Assembly: GCA_963678705.1 (NCBI GenBank)
Contig: OY783212.1
Span: forward strand, 3,658,001 to 3,722,000
Reading direction: 5' to 3'
DNA length: 64,000 nucleotides
Origin: Panorpa germanica
Taxonomy: Eukaryota; Arthropoda; Insecta; Mecoptera; Panorpidae
Shown here: in pieces, positions 17,406 through 28,215 of the stretch
How the letters are laid out: every line of letters begins with the position of its first letter
Numbering within the stretch: position 1 is the first letter of the stretch
Made by a program: the position numbers and the translations under genes
The notes under the pieces: model-generated
Databases searched by the model: none
Told to the model about the DNA's origin: nothing
What the model saw: the letters and a program-made list of their open reading frames with translations, nothing else

Positions 17406-17424
17406 CACACACACACACACACAC
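17406..17424. repeat. (CA)n microsatellite
   Basis: A perfect CA run of 19 bases immediately left of MITE A copy 1. Confidence 0.9.
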
Positions 17425-17448
17425 TCGTATGCGTCTCTGTTGTATACA

Positions 17449-17691
17449 CTTTTGGAGTCACTTTGTTATCATATTGAAGATGCGTATGATTTTTTTGTCA
17501 TGAAAGAGTTCATTTACAATTAAGTTTGTCACAGTCGTTCATATGAAATGTCTATTTCATCGGCTGCAAATGGCGAAATTACTCCACCTGTCCGAATACT
17601 AATGAAGATAAAGTTGATGCGAACTATAATTGAAGTGCAATAGTGATAGAAACGTCATAAAACAGGACAATTCATCAAATTATTTACTAGG
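17449..17691 (+). mobile_element. MITE family A, copy 1
   Basis: Non-autonomous repeat of about 240 bp running from CTTTTGGAGTCACTTTG to ATTTACTAGG. The internal landmarks are shared by all five copies: CATGAAAGAGTTCATTTACA, CATATGAAATGTCTATTT, ATAAAGTTGATGCGAACTAT, TAGTGATAGAAACGTCA. Its left terminal repeat is degraded compared with the copy at 47815. Confidence 0.85.
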
Positions 17692-17810
17692 TTGCTACAT
17701 TCCTACAAACAATTTGGATCCGAAGCGTATAAAATTCGAATACGATATTCTAGAACTCGACCTAGTATAGGAATCGACATTTGGGCGATATAGGGTAACT
17801 AGGGAAAAAG

Positions 17811-17830
17811 AAAAGAAGAAGAAGAAGAAA
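17811..17830. repeat. (GAA)n microsatellite
   Basis: An AAAAGAAGAAG-type purine run of about 20 bases. Confidence 0.85.
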
Positions 17831-18289
17831 ATTTTGGATCAAAAACGGAGGCGACAGTTTTAGAAGCAAAAAATGCATTACCCCACACCATAAACTTAAG
17901 CTTTAAAATACGAAATTTCTATTCCTGAATGTACCCAAATATATTTACTAGCTGTGGCTTTAGTATAGTCTGTGCTGTGGCTTAGAACGTGCTTCGAAAA
18001 ATCTTACTCAAATTGTTATCATACTATTCGACATTACTACGATAGGAAAAAATGTTTATGCTCTAGTTTTATAGAAATAGAGACATGGTGCACAAGGTCG
18101 TTATAGGACCCACAGACTACTTGATCGTCTTCACTGTGTGGCTTATAGGCCAAAATGGCTTAACTCCACGTTGAATACACTAATATACTTATCTTAACTA
18201 ATTCAATAGATAAATGTAAATTAAAAAATCGCAAATTCCTGATAAACTTTCTTTCCAATACGCGTGAACGCATGCGTCGTAAAAATAAT

Positions 18290-18673
18290 AGAAAATAGTC
18301 CTCAAGCGCGCCAGTGTTAAAACAGCTCTCGTCGGGTCGGGCTCGTAACGTACGCAGATTAAACCCGGGCTCAGAGGTGGTTAGTTTTTTAGTTTAAATT
18401 AATGAATTATTTTTTAAAATATAATGTAGGAAAATTATTGTGTAAAAGTTTCGTCGTTTAAAATAGTGCTTTTTTATTTATAATTTATCAATTTTGTTTT
18501 AGTTCGATGAAAATTTATCGCAAAAGAGTTGATTGGTTATCTTTTATGAAATAATCTCGTTAATTAGAGTGCAAGGTTCATTTATTGTGAGAAAATTAAT
18601 TAGTGATGTGTTTTTTAACCAGTTGACAGGATTCTGAGAATTGGTTTTCAAAATTTAACGAGCTTTCCAAAAT
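18290..18673 (+). promoter_or_regulatory. CpG-richer candidate promoter and first exon
   Basis: Between about 18260 and 18380 the sequence is far richer in CpG and GC than its surroundings (AAGCGCGCCAGTG, TCGGGTCGGGCTCGTAACG, AAACCCGGGCTC). It runs into AT-rich sequence ending in AAAAT followed by a consensus donor GTAAGT at 18674. This looks like a transcription start with a mostly non-coding first exon. No known protein is recognisable. Confidence 0.4.
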
Positions 18674-18769
18674 GTAAGTACCTTTTTTACGCAATTTCCA
18701 TTGTTCTTAACGACTCGGATCATATCTTTAATGAAGCGATATCTACTAACCTTATGTGATACAATTTTA

Positions 18770-18939
18770 GTGAAATATTGTTCACTATTGCGAGCTTATG
18801 CATTTTGGAATCGTCTTGCGTTATAGTTTTACCGTACAATATGGAATCCGTGGTACGCAACAAGTTGGATATAGTTTTGGTTTCACCTATTCTACACAAA
18901 ATGTCTGAGCAATATCTATTCTTTTTGCATCTAAAGAAT
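18770..18939 (+). pseudogene. Possible second exon of an unrecognised gene, cut by MITE F
   Basis: A pyrimidine-rich acceptor ending ATTTTAG at 18769 would close a 96-bp intron opened at 18674, the same size class as the XPF introns. The sequence after it is open in one frame (ILFTIASLCILESSC, then VIVLPYNMESVVRNKLDIV) up to the insertion point of MITE F at 18940, and the frame then ends inside the MITE at 19057-19059. The first in-frame ATG is at 18841, giving a 72-residue product. I do not recognise the protein, and the whole reading could be chance. Confidence 0.25.
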
Positions 18940-19572
18940 GGGCTTGTGTCCTATCTCTTAATTTCTATAAAAGTGTACTCTATATTGATAAGGTGGGTTA
19001 CTAGAACCTCAAATGTTCAATTATTTTTTAATAACTCCTTATATGTTAAGAGATATTAACAATTAAAAAAGTCATTTTGTCTCTTTAATTATTTAAGGGA
19101 TTCAACGTTGTACACATTCCAAGTGCATGTGACATCACAATCCTTGTGTAAGGTTACCAACCTTACAACTCATAAATCTCTGTTATATGTATTTATATAT
19201 CAAAATATCAAATATTATTTCCAGCTATTTCAAGGAACACTCAAATTCCAATATTATGTCTGCCTTAGCAGGGTTAAATAAAATAAAAACTTATTATTCT
19301 TTGATTTGACTTGATTATTTGACTACCAACAGCTACAGAACATTACCACAGCACTGACCTACTCAACAAATAACTGACGTTAAAGTGCATTTCACGTCAT
19401 ACAAATATGGCCGACCATTTCTAGCGCTAAAACTACAATTCAAACTTTTAATTGCTATATCTCCGTCAATATTTAGATATTTAATAAAATAGACACGCCA
19501 ATACACATTTATTAACATCAATTTCAATCAACAATTGAAAAATCTACCACTAAAAAACGAGGACACAAGCCT
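18940..19572 (+). mobile_element. MITE family F, copy 1
   Basis: About 633 bp, bounded by inverted terminal repeats GGGCTTGTGTCCT on the left and AGGACACAAGCC on the right. A second copy lies in the opposite orientation at 22178-22873, and the two match along their length apart from a block of about 60 bp present only in the second. There is no transposase. I could not identify an unambiguous target-site duplication. Confidence 0.85.
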
Positions 19573-19639
19573 ATTTTGTTAAAACAATTTTATTCACTTC
19601 TTTTGAGATAATATAATAAGTTTGTGTGCTCTCATATAT

Positions 19640-19800
19640 GTGCATTACACTGCTGCCTAATTAGTTTATGATTATGTATGTACATAATCAGTTTAACTTG
19701 ATAACAACTAAGCCCAGAACATATAATTCTAGTCTACAGATCGAATCCGAACATGCAGAAGGTAGCGTCAAGCACTAGCGCTCCCACCTACAGTGTCATT
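19640..19800 (-). mobile_element. tRNA-derived SINE, copy 1
   Basis: Minus strand: A-box-like GTGGGAGCGCTAG, then B-box-like GTTCGGATTCGATC, then a tRNA-unrelated body (TTCTGGGCTTAGTTGTTATC, GATTATGTACAT, ATTAGGCAGCAG). The body matches the copies at 60.0 and 61.1 kb. It is the most complete head of the three. Confidence 0.75.
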
Positions 19801-19891
19801 GAATGAAGTTTTGAGAAAATAATCTTTGCTCTAAAAGTGCACTAGACATCTCTTTCTTAGACTAAGGCTGCATTGCGCATTTGTAAATCTC

Positions 19892-20070
19892 TAATACATT
19901 GAATCATATAAATAAAAATGCACTTTGCTGATTTAAAAATTGCACGGAAATTATTATTTATATTTTTATTATTATTAGTTACGCGCTATTCTTTTTCGCT
20001 GTGCGGTATTACCCTAAGAAAGAAACGTCTAAAACATTTTTCCAACCAACTTATTTTTACAGTGTATGTA
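19892..20070 (+). mobile_element. MITE family C, copy 1 (diverged)
   Basis: Shares TAATACATTGAATCAT, GCTGATTTAAAA, ATTTTTATTATTA, AAGAAAGAAACGTCTAAAAC and the end TACAGTGTATG with the copy at 58660-58830. It also carries an internal ATTCTTTTTCGCTGTGCGG that mirrors the left end of the other copy, so it may be a nested or rearranged copy. Several overlapping short open frames here are artefacts of the repeat. Confidence 0.6.
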
Positions 20071-22177
20071 CGGACGTTTGCAAACGCGTTTGTAATGCTA
20101 TACAAAGTTGCGTTCTGTTTGCGCTCGCAGCAATATTCAGAAAAACAAAAAAAAGAAAATACTTGAATCAAAGATGGGAAACCTAAAGAAAAATCTTCCC
20201 CAATGAAGGAAGATATCATTTCCTGATGTGCAAAAAATAATATTATCACAAAATTGATGATTTGCAGATCTCACAGTTGATAATGCGCCACTGCTGAGGA
20301 GAATATCGTTTGTTAAATATAAGTGGTACCTTAATAATTTTCGCTACAGTTACTTCTTATGATAATATAGTGCAGCTAATTGTTAAAATAAACGTTAAAG
20401 TTACCATTGCTTAACATTTACTAAGAAAAGCACTATCTTAGTCTTACTTCAGCAAAGGTTTCGACTTCAGCTTATTCATCTTATTCTAAAGACCGCTTTT
20501 TCAATTCTCAGTTAAACTTCAATTCTAGTTTTGTCAAAGATCGACAACAGTTAAGTAATGAATAACTTAACCGACGTATTTTGCTTGATTAATCTATAGT
20601 TATGTTTCAATGGAACAAGGATATTAGAGTAGAGAAACAAAATTAACAACCAAAGTCTTTAATAATCTTCACTGAGCATTGAAAAACCGATCCTAATTCT
20701 GGTACTAGTATAAATCAATAAAGTCATTTTTCCATCTCAAATATTTTCAACAGTTCAAGTTATTTCAGCTTAAATAAATAGAAGTTGTCGATTGAACTTG
20801 GTCTGCTTTTGTTATGCTTTTAATTTCTTATACTTAAATGGTTTCTATTCGTTTACATAATATACTCGCATAAACTTATTGTACTTTTCAGAAAGCGTTT
20901 TCAGTTTATTAACATTAATGCCTTTATATAACTCTTCTTGTATATTTAACAAGTATTTAATATTGAAAAAGTTCTGTGCTGCTCAGTATTTGTTGAAAGA
21001 GTTTGTAAAACACGTCCAAACCGAAGCAATTTAATACATCGGCATGTTTTGTCGGTACTACGTATTCTCTCAACTAGTTTTATATGTTTATAATAAAGTA
21101 ACAAGAGTAATTTTAATATGTTTTTTTATAATTATTAAGGTTTTTTTATAAAACTGATTGCACAGAGTTTTTATATCATGACTTCTAGAAAAATTAAAAA
21201 AAAAAAAAAAAATTATTTATAAAAATATCGCCATCTTTGTTGGACCCCCTTCTGTAAGTAGTGTTTCGCGGTGGCCATCAGAACATCTCGGATCATCTAA
21301 AAACAATAAAACAAATATAAATTATTAGTTTAATAACAAATATAGACTTTAATCGAACTTGTTTTTGGAAAATAACAAAATGGCGGCTTTTGACTTATTT
21401 GTTTTTACTTTTGACGAATTGAAAGGGTCTTTCAATTTTACACTTGATTAGAAATACTTGCAAGTTGCGCGTTTGTAAGGTTTATGTTAAAATTTTATGA
21501 CGGATCTAAATATACTCTTTCTCACCCTAACAAATATAGTTCAATTTTAGTCCAGAACCGACCTAGCTGCTTTACATATTGTATTTAACGGAAGTGTAGC
21601 TTCAAAATGCATAAAATGACACAGCTATGTATGTATATTTTTACACGAATAAATTCAGTTTATAAATGTTGAAATGATTTCCTTAAATTTGACGAATTCT
21701 TTCAGTACAATACATTAGTAACTATATTAAAATTGATCTGCCGTAAAATTGAAAACGTATTTTAAAGTTTGGTATCTTTTGATACGTCTTCAGCTACCAA
21801 GATACATTGTAAAAGAATATTCGAATAAATATACGAAGAAGGCCTATTGGGAATAGCGAATATGAAAGAAGGAAAAGTATAAATCTGTAGAAATAAAAGT
21901 TGGAAAGTATTTTTCAGAATACAACAAAGAAAGTATCAAATTACATACAAAGTATTATAGATGCTTTTTTATGTTTTCAAAATAACATTATTGAATTTTA
22001 TTTTAATATGGCTAAATTCTTGATTATTTTAAGACAGTCTACGTGCATTCTTGGGACAAATCTGTCTTAGAACAAAATTCATAGGGTTGTCTACTTAAGG
22101 TTGTAGGTATGTTTCTACTTCAAAAATAAAATTGTCCTAATTTATTTATGAAGTGTATAGCCAAGTAATGAACACAG
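20071..22177. other. AT-rich non-coding DNA
   Basis: I see no gene or clear repeat in about 2.1 kb, only poly-A/T runs such as the one near 21190-21210. Confidence 0.6.
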
Positions 22178-22873
22178 GGGCTTGTGTCCTCATTTTTTAG
22201 TGGTCCATTTTTCAATTGTTGATTGAAATTGATGTTAATAAATATGTATTGCGTGTCTATTTTAATAAATATCTAAATATTGACGGAGATATAGCAATTA
22301 AAGAGTTGAATTGTAGTTTTCGCGCTAGAGATGTCGGCCATTTGTATGACGTGAAATGCATTTTAACGTCAGTTATTTGTAGAGTAGGTCGGTGATGTGG
22401 TAATGTTTTCTAGCTGTTGGTAGTTGAAGTAATCAAGTCAAGTCAAAGAATAATAAGTTTTTATTTTATTTAACCCTGTTACGGCAGACATAATATTGGA
22501 ATTTTTTTGTTCCTCGAAATAGCTGTAAATCATATTTGATATTTTGACATATAAATACATAGAGTAGAGATTTATGAGCTGTAAGATTGGCAACCTGTAA
22601 ACTTGCCAGAGTTTTATCTTCAACATTCTATCTCTTTTACGCTCTGTTGTATAAAAGAGATAGCAACTAGCGCTTGTGATGTCACATGCATTTGGAATGT
22701 GTACATCGTTGAATCCCTTTAATAATTAGAGAGACAAAATGACTTTTTAATTGTTAATATCTCTTAACATATAAGGAGTTAATAAAAAGTAATTGAACAT
22801 TTGAGGTTCTAGTAACCCACTTTATCAATATATAGTACAATTCTATAGAAATTAAGGCATAGGACACAATCCC
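22178..22873 (-). mobile_element. MITE family F, copy 2 (inverted)
   Basis: About 696 bp from GGGCTTGTGTCCT to AGGACACAATCCC. It is the reverse complement of the copy at 18940, plus an extra block of about 60 bp containing CTCTTTTACGCTCTGTTG. Open frames of 61-62 codons inside it are mirrored in copy 1 and reflect DNA similarity rather than a demonstrable gene. Its right end abuts a LINE fragment, suggesting it jumped into the LINE or next to it. Confidence 0.85.
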
Positions 22874-23251
22874 ATTCAATAAAACCACAGAATAGTCCTC
22901 AACCAAGTAACAATACTGGAGCTCCGAAACATCTAGCAAGAAACAAAATCATTCCAAACTCTAAATGCGAATGTGGTGAAGAAGAGGCAGACCCTGACCA
23001 CATTCTGTGGCAATGTAAAAATACAGCAATGGCAAGAAATGGACTCCAAAGGGCGGTGCTACAGACTTCGCAGACGCTTCCTGTTAACACCGCTTTTTTG
23101 ATTGAGAAACCGAGATTTATAACTGCAGTAGCCATGAATAGATCATTCTTGTTGTCTGAGTATAATATATAAGAAGAGGCAGAATAGTATTAGGGGCGAT
23201 AAAAGGCTACGTCCCTACGAAGCCCGAGAAACTATATTTAAAAAAAAAACA
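22874..23251 (+). mobile_element. LINE family G, 3' end, copy 1
   Basis: An open frame ending in TAA at 23170-23172 encodes the C-terminal tail of a non-LTR retrotransposon reverse-transcriptase ORF. It has a CCHC-type knuckle, KCECGEEEADPDHILWQC, followed by LPVNTAFLIEKPRFITAVA. A short 3' UTR (AGGGGCGATAAAAGGCTACG, GAAGCCCGAGAAACTAT) and a poly-A tail follow. The upstream part is lost at the junction with MITE F copy 2. Related tails occur at 48.9 and 54.7 kb. Confidence 0.88.
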
Positions 23252-24220
23252 AGTAACAAAATAGAAGAGGACTAGAGTACCAAAATAGAGGTCTAGTTTA
23301 GCCGATAAGTAATACGATAAGAAATGACTTTTTGTGGGGTGAAATCAATATTAAAATAACACTAAAATATCCTTTTAGTTTTATTATAATAACTCAGTAT
23401 TAGACTTTGCACGTGAGTAAATGCCATTAATTGTATTTTATTCCATTACAAAACATTACTACTAACAAATAATATGCAAAAATGTAAATATAAGTAATTA
23501 TTTTTATGAATATAAAACAAGAAATAACAGAGTTATGTTTAAGTATTCAAAATTATAATTGTAAATTAAAACATCGCGCCGCGACGCGCCGTTTTACACA
23601 ACACAACAGGTGGCGCTGCAATCTTAATGGGAGACGGCGGGAGATCCAACGGGAAAATTCTGATTTTTAGGTTGTTTTGTTTGTTTAATTCTTAAGTATA
23701 CATAATAGAAGCAAGACCGAATTGCTACATCATATCAGCATCACGCTCCATCTACCCCCATCTCCCTCTCTCCTGTAGAAACCTGTTACGCCTCCCGGCG
23801 TTAAAGCGTTTGCATTAATCTAGATAATTAGATGAGTGAGATGAAGAATGTTTTTAACAGTTTGTTAAGTGGAAAAAAAAAATGCTTGTTTTGTTTGAGA
23901 TTATTTTTCTCAAAGGAAATTTTATGAATTACGAGTATACAGATTATACGGGAGTACAGTTTATGGGTAAAGACTTGCGCATTTAGACAATTGCTTGATT
24001 TGAATCAGACTTTCACACACACACACTACCACCTTTTCTACTACCACTAAGATCTGCACCGATGGCGGCTCCAGGCAGTCTCACGACCAGACCCTTTTGC
24101 GCACACCACCCTCCTACTCATTGAGGCTTTATAATAATTATAACAAAGTTATAAATACTTCACTTGCCCCAACGGCTGAGTATAATCAGACTTTCACACA
24201 CACACACACACCCACCCACC

Positions 24221-24262
<42 letters not shown>

Positions 24263-25754
24263 AACAAACGAAATAAGCTCGTATTTGAATGTAACATTGT
24301 GTCAAAATTTCAAGCCAATCGATCGACTAGTTTTCGAGTTTTGCGAGCACAAACATATGCAGGCTGAATTTTTATATTTAAAGATGAACCGAGATACACG
24401 AGGGCATAATCAGGTTCTGACAGGGAATGCATTGTTAGGACATGGCGCTCTGTCAGACGAAATCGGGTAATTATAAGGAAGAATCACATAAAGTTACGTG
24501 TTACATGAGATTTTCTAACTGGGACGTACTCTACATCGACTGTAACTATGTAAAAGCAATTTTGCATTTGTTCGCTGATTGTATGGCGGCCATTTTGTTT
24601 ATGTCACAATAGTTAGTGGACGAATCTCTTGCATTTAAAATCGCATCTTGAAATCATTTAATCATCTTTCCTTTTAATGATGCAACAGTATATTCTTCTC
24701 ATCCAATAGTGCCTTGTATTTCGGTGTTACCATATTCAAATATAACCTCAAAACGCTTTATGATAATGTTCAGCTTTATTTATATTCATGTATTTTAAAT
24801 CTATATAACCTAAAAATATTTCATACTTGAACGCTAAGACTGTTCCAGGTTCCAGGTAGCAAACTTAATTAATGATAGCACGAATCCCTGAATTTCTTCA
24901 CTATACTCTTCACTCATCTTCAACGACAAAGAATCTTTGCTGTTGTCCCTATTTTTCTGATGATTCAAAATAATAATATATTCTTTATAATTTTTTCGTA
25001 TTTTGTTTTCAAGTATTTTTCTGATGAGTGGTTTTCACTAAAAATATATTCAGTTCCCTTGAAAGGAAATCTCCCGTCTCCCGTCTACCGTCTCCCAACG
25101 CACACTTTGATAAAGGCTTAGGCTTCAGTTGTTGGGATAAGTCGTTGTAAGAGGTTTAATTAGATAGCATATTAAATTTATTCTAAACTAAACAAAAGGT
25201 TCTCTTAATTTTGTGAAACAATATTTACCGACTAATTAGGATTTGACTTTTAGAATTACATGGAGCTGACTTGAGTTATTCTCCTGATTTAATATTTATT
25301 AATTAAATAATTAAAAAGTTGGATAAAAACAAGATGAATCAAAAATATCATTAAAAATTCGTTTGTTGTATATAAAGTTAATTAATGTTCATTCTGCATT
25401 AATGATCTCATTGTTCTGATCCTGGACAGAACTCGAAGGATACTTTGTCCTGGACGTAGCGCTATCCGTAGACGCAGGACGTAGACGTAATCGTAGCTGG
25501 TGCGTGACTAACGTGATTTACAGGCTACGTTGGTAGTTCCAGTAATTAAGTTAAATAGATAACACAACTTGTGAATATTGATTTTGTTCTGTATAAAAAA
25601 TTATACGCAACATATATTTAGAATACATTTATATACAAGTATACAAGATAATAATTCCCCGGTAGATTAGGGCGTCAAGAAAGCTGTTACAGGGTGGCTA
25701 CCGAGAAACTTACAATTTTAATTTAAAATAATACGAATAGTTTTTAAAAGTATC
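23252..25754. other. Non-coding DNA with microsatellites and CpG-rich patches
   Basis: No gene is recognisable. GC-richer patches occur at about 23576-23660 (CGCGCCGCGACGCGCCG) and 24055-24115. The text AATCAGACTTTCACACACAC appears twice, at about 24003 and 24185. The sequence after the second (GTCAAAATTTCAAGCCAATC, then GACTAGTTTTCGAGTTTTGC) has the flavour of an insect LINE or SINE 3' region, but I cannot assign it. CCCGTCT repeats lie near 25075-25095. Confidence 0.5.
24194..24264. repeat. Compound (CA)n(CCCA)n(CA)n microsatellite
   Basis: CA repeats interrupted by five CCCA units, followed by a long CA run and degraded CAAA words. Confidence 0.95.
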
Positions 25755-26275
25755 ATTCCTACTTACTGCTTTAATTTTATTTTGTATTTAATTTAAATTG
25801 TTAAGCATATGGCAATACGCATAGTCATTCATAGTACCATTTTTAATTTAATTTATTTTTTAAGTTTTCTCAGTTTTTTTAGAACCTTACAAGGTCCAAG
25901 TCCAATGTTTTAAATTAAAAATATTAAATTAAGAAAAACTATATTATATTATAACCTCCACAATGTGACAAGCTGTCAAAATGCAGTGTGATTTACTTTT
26001 AAAAGAAGTTTAATGTTAGTTTTTGAAAAATATAGAAGTGAAAACAATTTCTATTACTAATTGTTATTAAAAAGATCAATTTTAATTATTTCACATACAA
26101 TTTTGTCGAACTGTCAAAATATATATATTACTAGCGATGCATACGCACCAACTAAGTTAACTAAACTTAACTTAAAACACAAATGTGGAAAGGAAAGTTG
26201 AAACGAAAACCTGAAATCTAGATTTCAATATTACATAAAAACAGTAAATTAAATATCAAAACAGTGAGTGGGAAT
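25755..26275 (-). mobile_element. MITE family B, copy 1
   Basis: About 520 bp. The right end, AACAGTGAGTGGGAAT preceded by TTAAATATCAAA, is the reverse complement of the left end of the other two copies. The left end ATTCCTACTTACTGC is a degraded inverted repeat of it. The interior (CATATGGCAATACGCATAG, TATTATAACCTCCACAATGT) matches the copies at 32157 and 37279 in reverse. No coding capacity. Confidence 0.85.
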
Positions 26276-27491
26276 GAGGTTTTAGACGTAAACATACACC
26301 AGCACTTTATTTGCGGTTCATGTTGTTTAAAAACATTACTTACTTGAAATTTTTGGAGGAAATTCCGCAAGACCTAAATTTAAAAAAGTTATGTTAACCT
26401 TCAAGGCCAAATACACGCTTAGGTTTGTAAGCTAGCTGTGGAGTCGGAGTCGGAGTCGGAAAATTCCTCCAGTTCCAACTTAATCTTCCAATTTTATCGG
26501 TATCGTATTGTGGGAACACATATTCCTAAATTTACCGGTAATTTACTTAAAATTTGATATCTATCATTGGATATTCTTAATAATTTCATAACCAAAACTA
26601 GAACCTATTTATACGATATTTCCTATTGATATTTCTTAAGTTAATCCGCTTCGAATTCCCACATTTCACATCCCCCGTAAACGTGTTATTAGCCCGTGAA
26701 GTTACACCTCCATTGACATCGATGTGGCATTTGAATTCACAAGAAGGTAAAATTTAATATTTCAAAACTGTCGTCAAAATGAAACGAACATACTTGAATA
26801 AATTTTCCAATATTCACAACGCCGGAAGTTGAAGACTTTTGCAGCAACATTAAAGAGAGGTGGTGGTTGTCGTTTATATGATCGAGGAGAGAGGGGTCGT
26901 GTAAGACTTTTACTGTGTATGCAAATAACTGTATGAAAAATGTAAATACAAAAGTATATTATAACTTTATTATGTTGCAAAGACATTACTGTAGCTAAAA
27001 AATGTGTAATAACATTTTTCTTTTTGATTTATGAACGTTTTTATATGATTTGAATAATAAATTGAGTAGTTAGTATTACAGGGATTTACGTTAGATGGCA
27101 GGACGGTCGTTAACATCAGTGTTGCCACCTTTATACAACTTTAATAACTAAAAAAAGTGTCGCTTTTTACGTAAATTTTACAAAGTTTTAAAAATAAGAA
27201 CATTTTTAAAAGTTATATAACAATTAGTAGAACATCGTAGTAATTAATTGTCATTCATTAAAGACGTATTTCTATAACATAACCTCTTATTTCAGTTCTA
27301 CAAATTTATGATCGTACATCACTATTAGTGATAGTTATCGTTTTTACATCAAGTTTGCGGCCAGTTCGCTTGGTTTCAATATTGATTATTTATTAGCCCT
27401 TGCTAAAGGTTTGAATATCGTCAGCCCTTCTCAAATTTCTTTAAAACTAAGTTAGAAGACATTTCAAATTGTATATTACCGATTTCAAAAC
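26276..27491. other. Non-coding AT-rich DNA
   Basis: No gene or mobile element is recognised apart from the hexamer repeat at 26440. A 70-codon minus-strand frame at 26774-26986 has no recognisable feature. Confidence 0.5.
26440..26460. repeat. GGAGTC hexamer repeat
   Basis: Three and a half units of GGAGTC, followed by an AATTCCTCC segment that begins a partial complement. Confidence 0.85.
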
Positions 27492-27683
27492 ATGTTCAAT
27501 CCTTCTGAAAATGAGGTTATTGAGGATGACACTGGGCCGGTGCTAGGGTTGCGTGTGCCTTGGGCGACAGCTAAAACTCGCGTTATAGCTACGTTTTACA
27601 GCTTCCACTATCTATCATCTATAATATTCTCCTGCTTCACGTATAAAGTTATGATTTATATGTTGGTAACGTTACTTGTGTGA
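27492..27683 (+). CDS. Small hypothetical ORF, 63 aa, unrecognised
   Basis: The ATG is in a favourable context (AAAACATGT). The first ~32 codons read MFNPSENEVIEDDTGP, then VLGLRVPWATAKTR, with more G/C and a less biased amino-acid mix than chance frames nearby. The remainder is hydrophobic and AT-rich, and may be intron read-through if a donor lies near the end of the first part; no good donor is visible. I do not recognise a family. It could be a first coding exon, a relic, or chance. Confidence 0.2.
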   Translation: MFNPSENEVIEDDTGPVLGLRVPWATAKTRVIATFYSFHYLSSIIFSCFTYKVMIYMLVTLLV

Positions 27684-27879
27684 AGTTATTTGCAGATTTC
27701 TTTTTACTAGTTTGCCTCTTTAATTTTACGTTACCTTAAATATGATAGGTGGTCAATTTAGGTAGTATTAGTGCCTAATGTTCAACCCGGAACTGGTTGT
27801 AAAGATGATACACATGCAAACTGATATTAGGTATGCTGGAACCTTTGATGTCGTCATCAATGACAGCATCACTGAAACT

Positions 27880-28215
27880 AAACCCAAACTAATATCACAG
27901 GTTAGTACTAAGGGGACTCTACCGCGCCTTCAGGGAACCCGACGTTGTGAAATACATAAAAATCCAAAGAATCAAATGGGCTGGCCACATTATTAGAATG
28001 AACAGTGAACGTTCAACACGGAAAATATTCCTGGCCAAGCCACTGGAACAAGAACTAGGGGCCGACCCAACCTCAGATGGGCTGACTGCCTAGAAAGGGA
28101 TTGCTCTGAGAGTGATCAATTGGAAGACCATGGCCAAAAAAAGAGAGGCCTGGAAGAAAATTCTTGAGAAGGCCAGGGCCCACCCGGGGCTGTCGAACCA
28201 CTGAAGAAGAAGAAG
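27880..28215 (+). mobile_element. RTE-like LINE, C-terminal end, decayed
   Basis: Three frames in succession give the C-terminal signature of an RTE-type reverse-transcriptase ORF: KIQRIKWAGHIIRM, then TRGRPNLRWADCLERD, then NWKTMAKKREAWKKILEKA with AHPGLSNH and a stop. At least two frameshifts separate the pieces, so it is dead. It ends in a GAAGAAGAAGAA microsatellite (28203-28216), as RTE elements often do. Only the 3' tip is present. Confidence 0.85.

Noticed and set aside
19918-20249. Three overlapping open frames of 61-87 codons on both strands
   Set aside because: They overlap a diverged MITE C copy and its flank and show no protein-like conservation with the second copy.
22899-23135. 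78-codon minus-strand open frame
   Set aside because: Antisense shadow of the LINE family G coding tail.
27778-27996. 72-codon plus-strand frame as a gene
   Set aside because: It overlaps the RTE-like LINE tail in the wrong frame.
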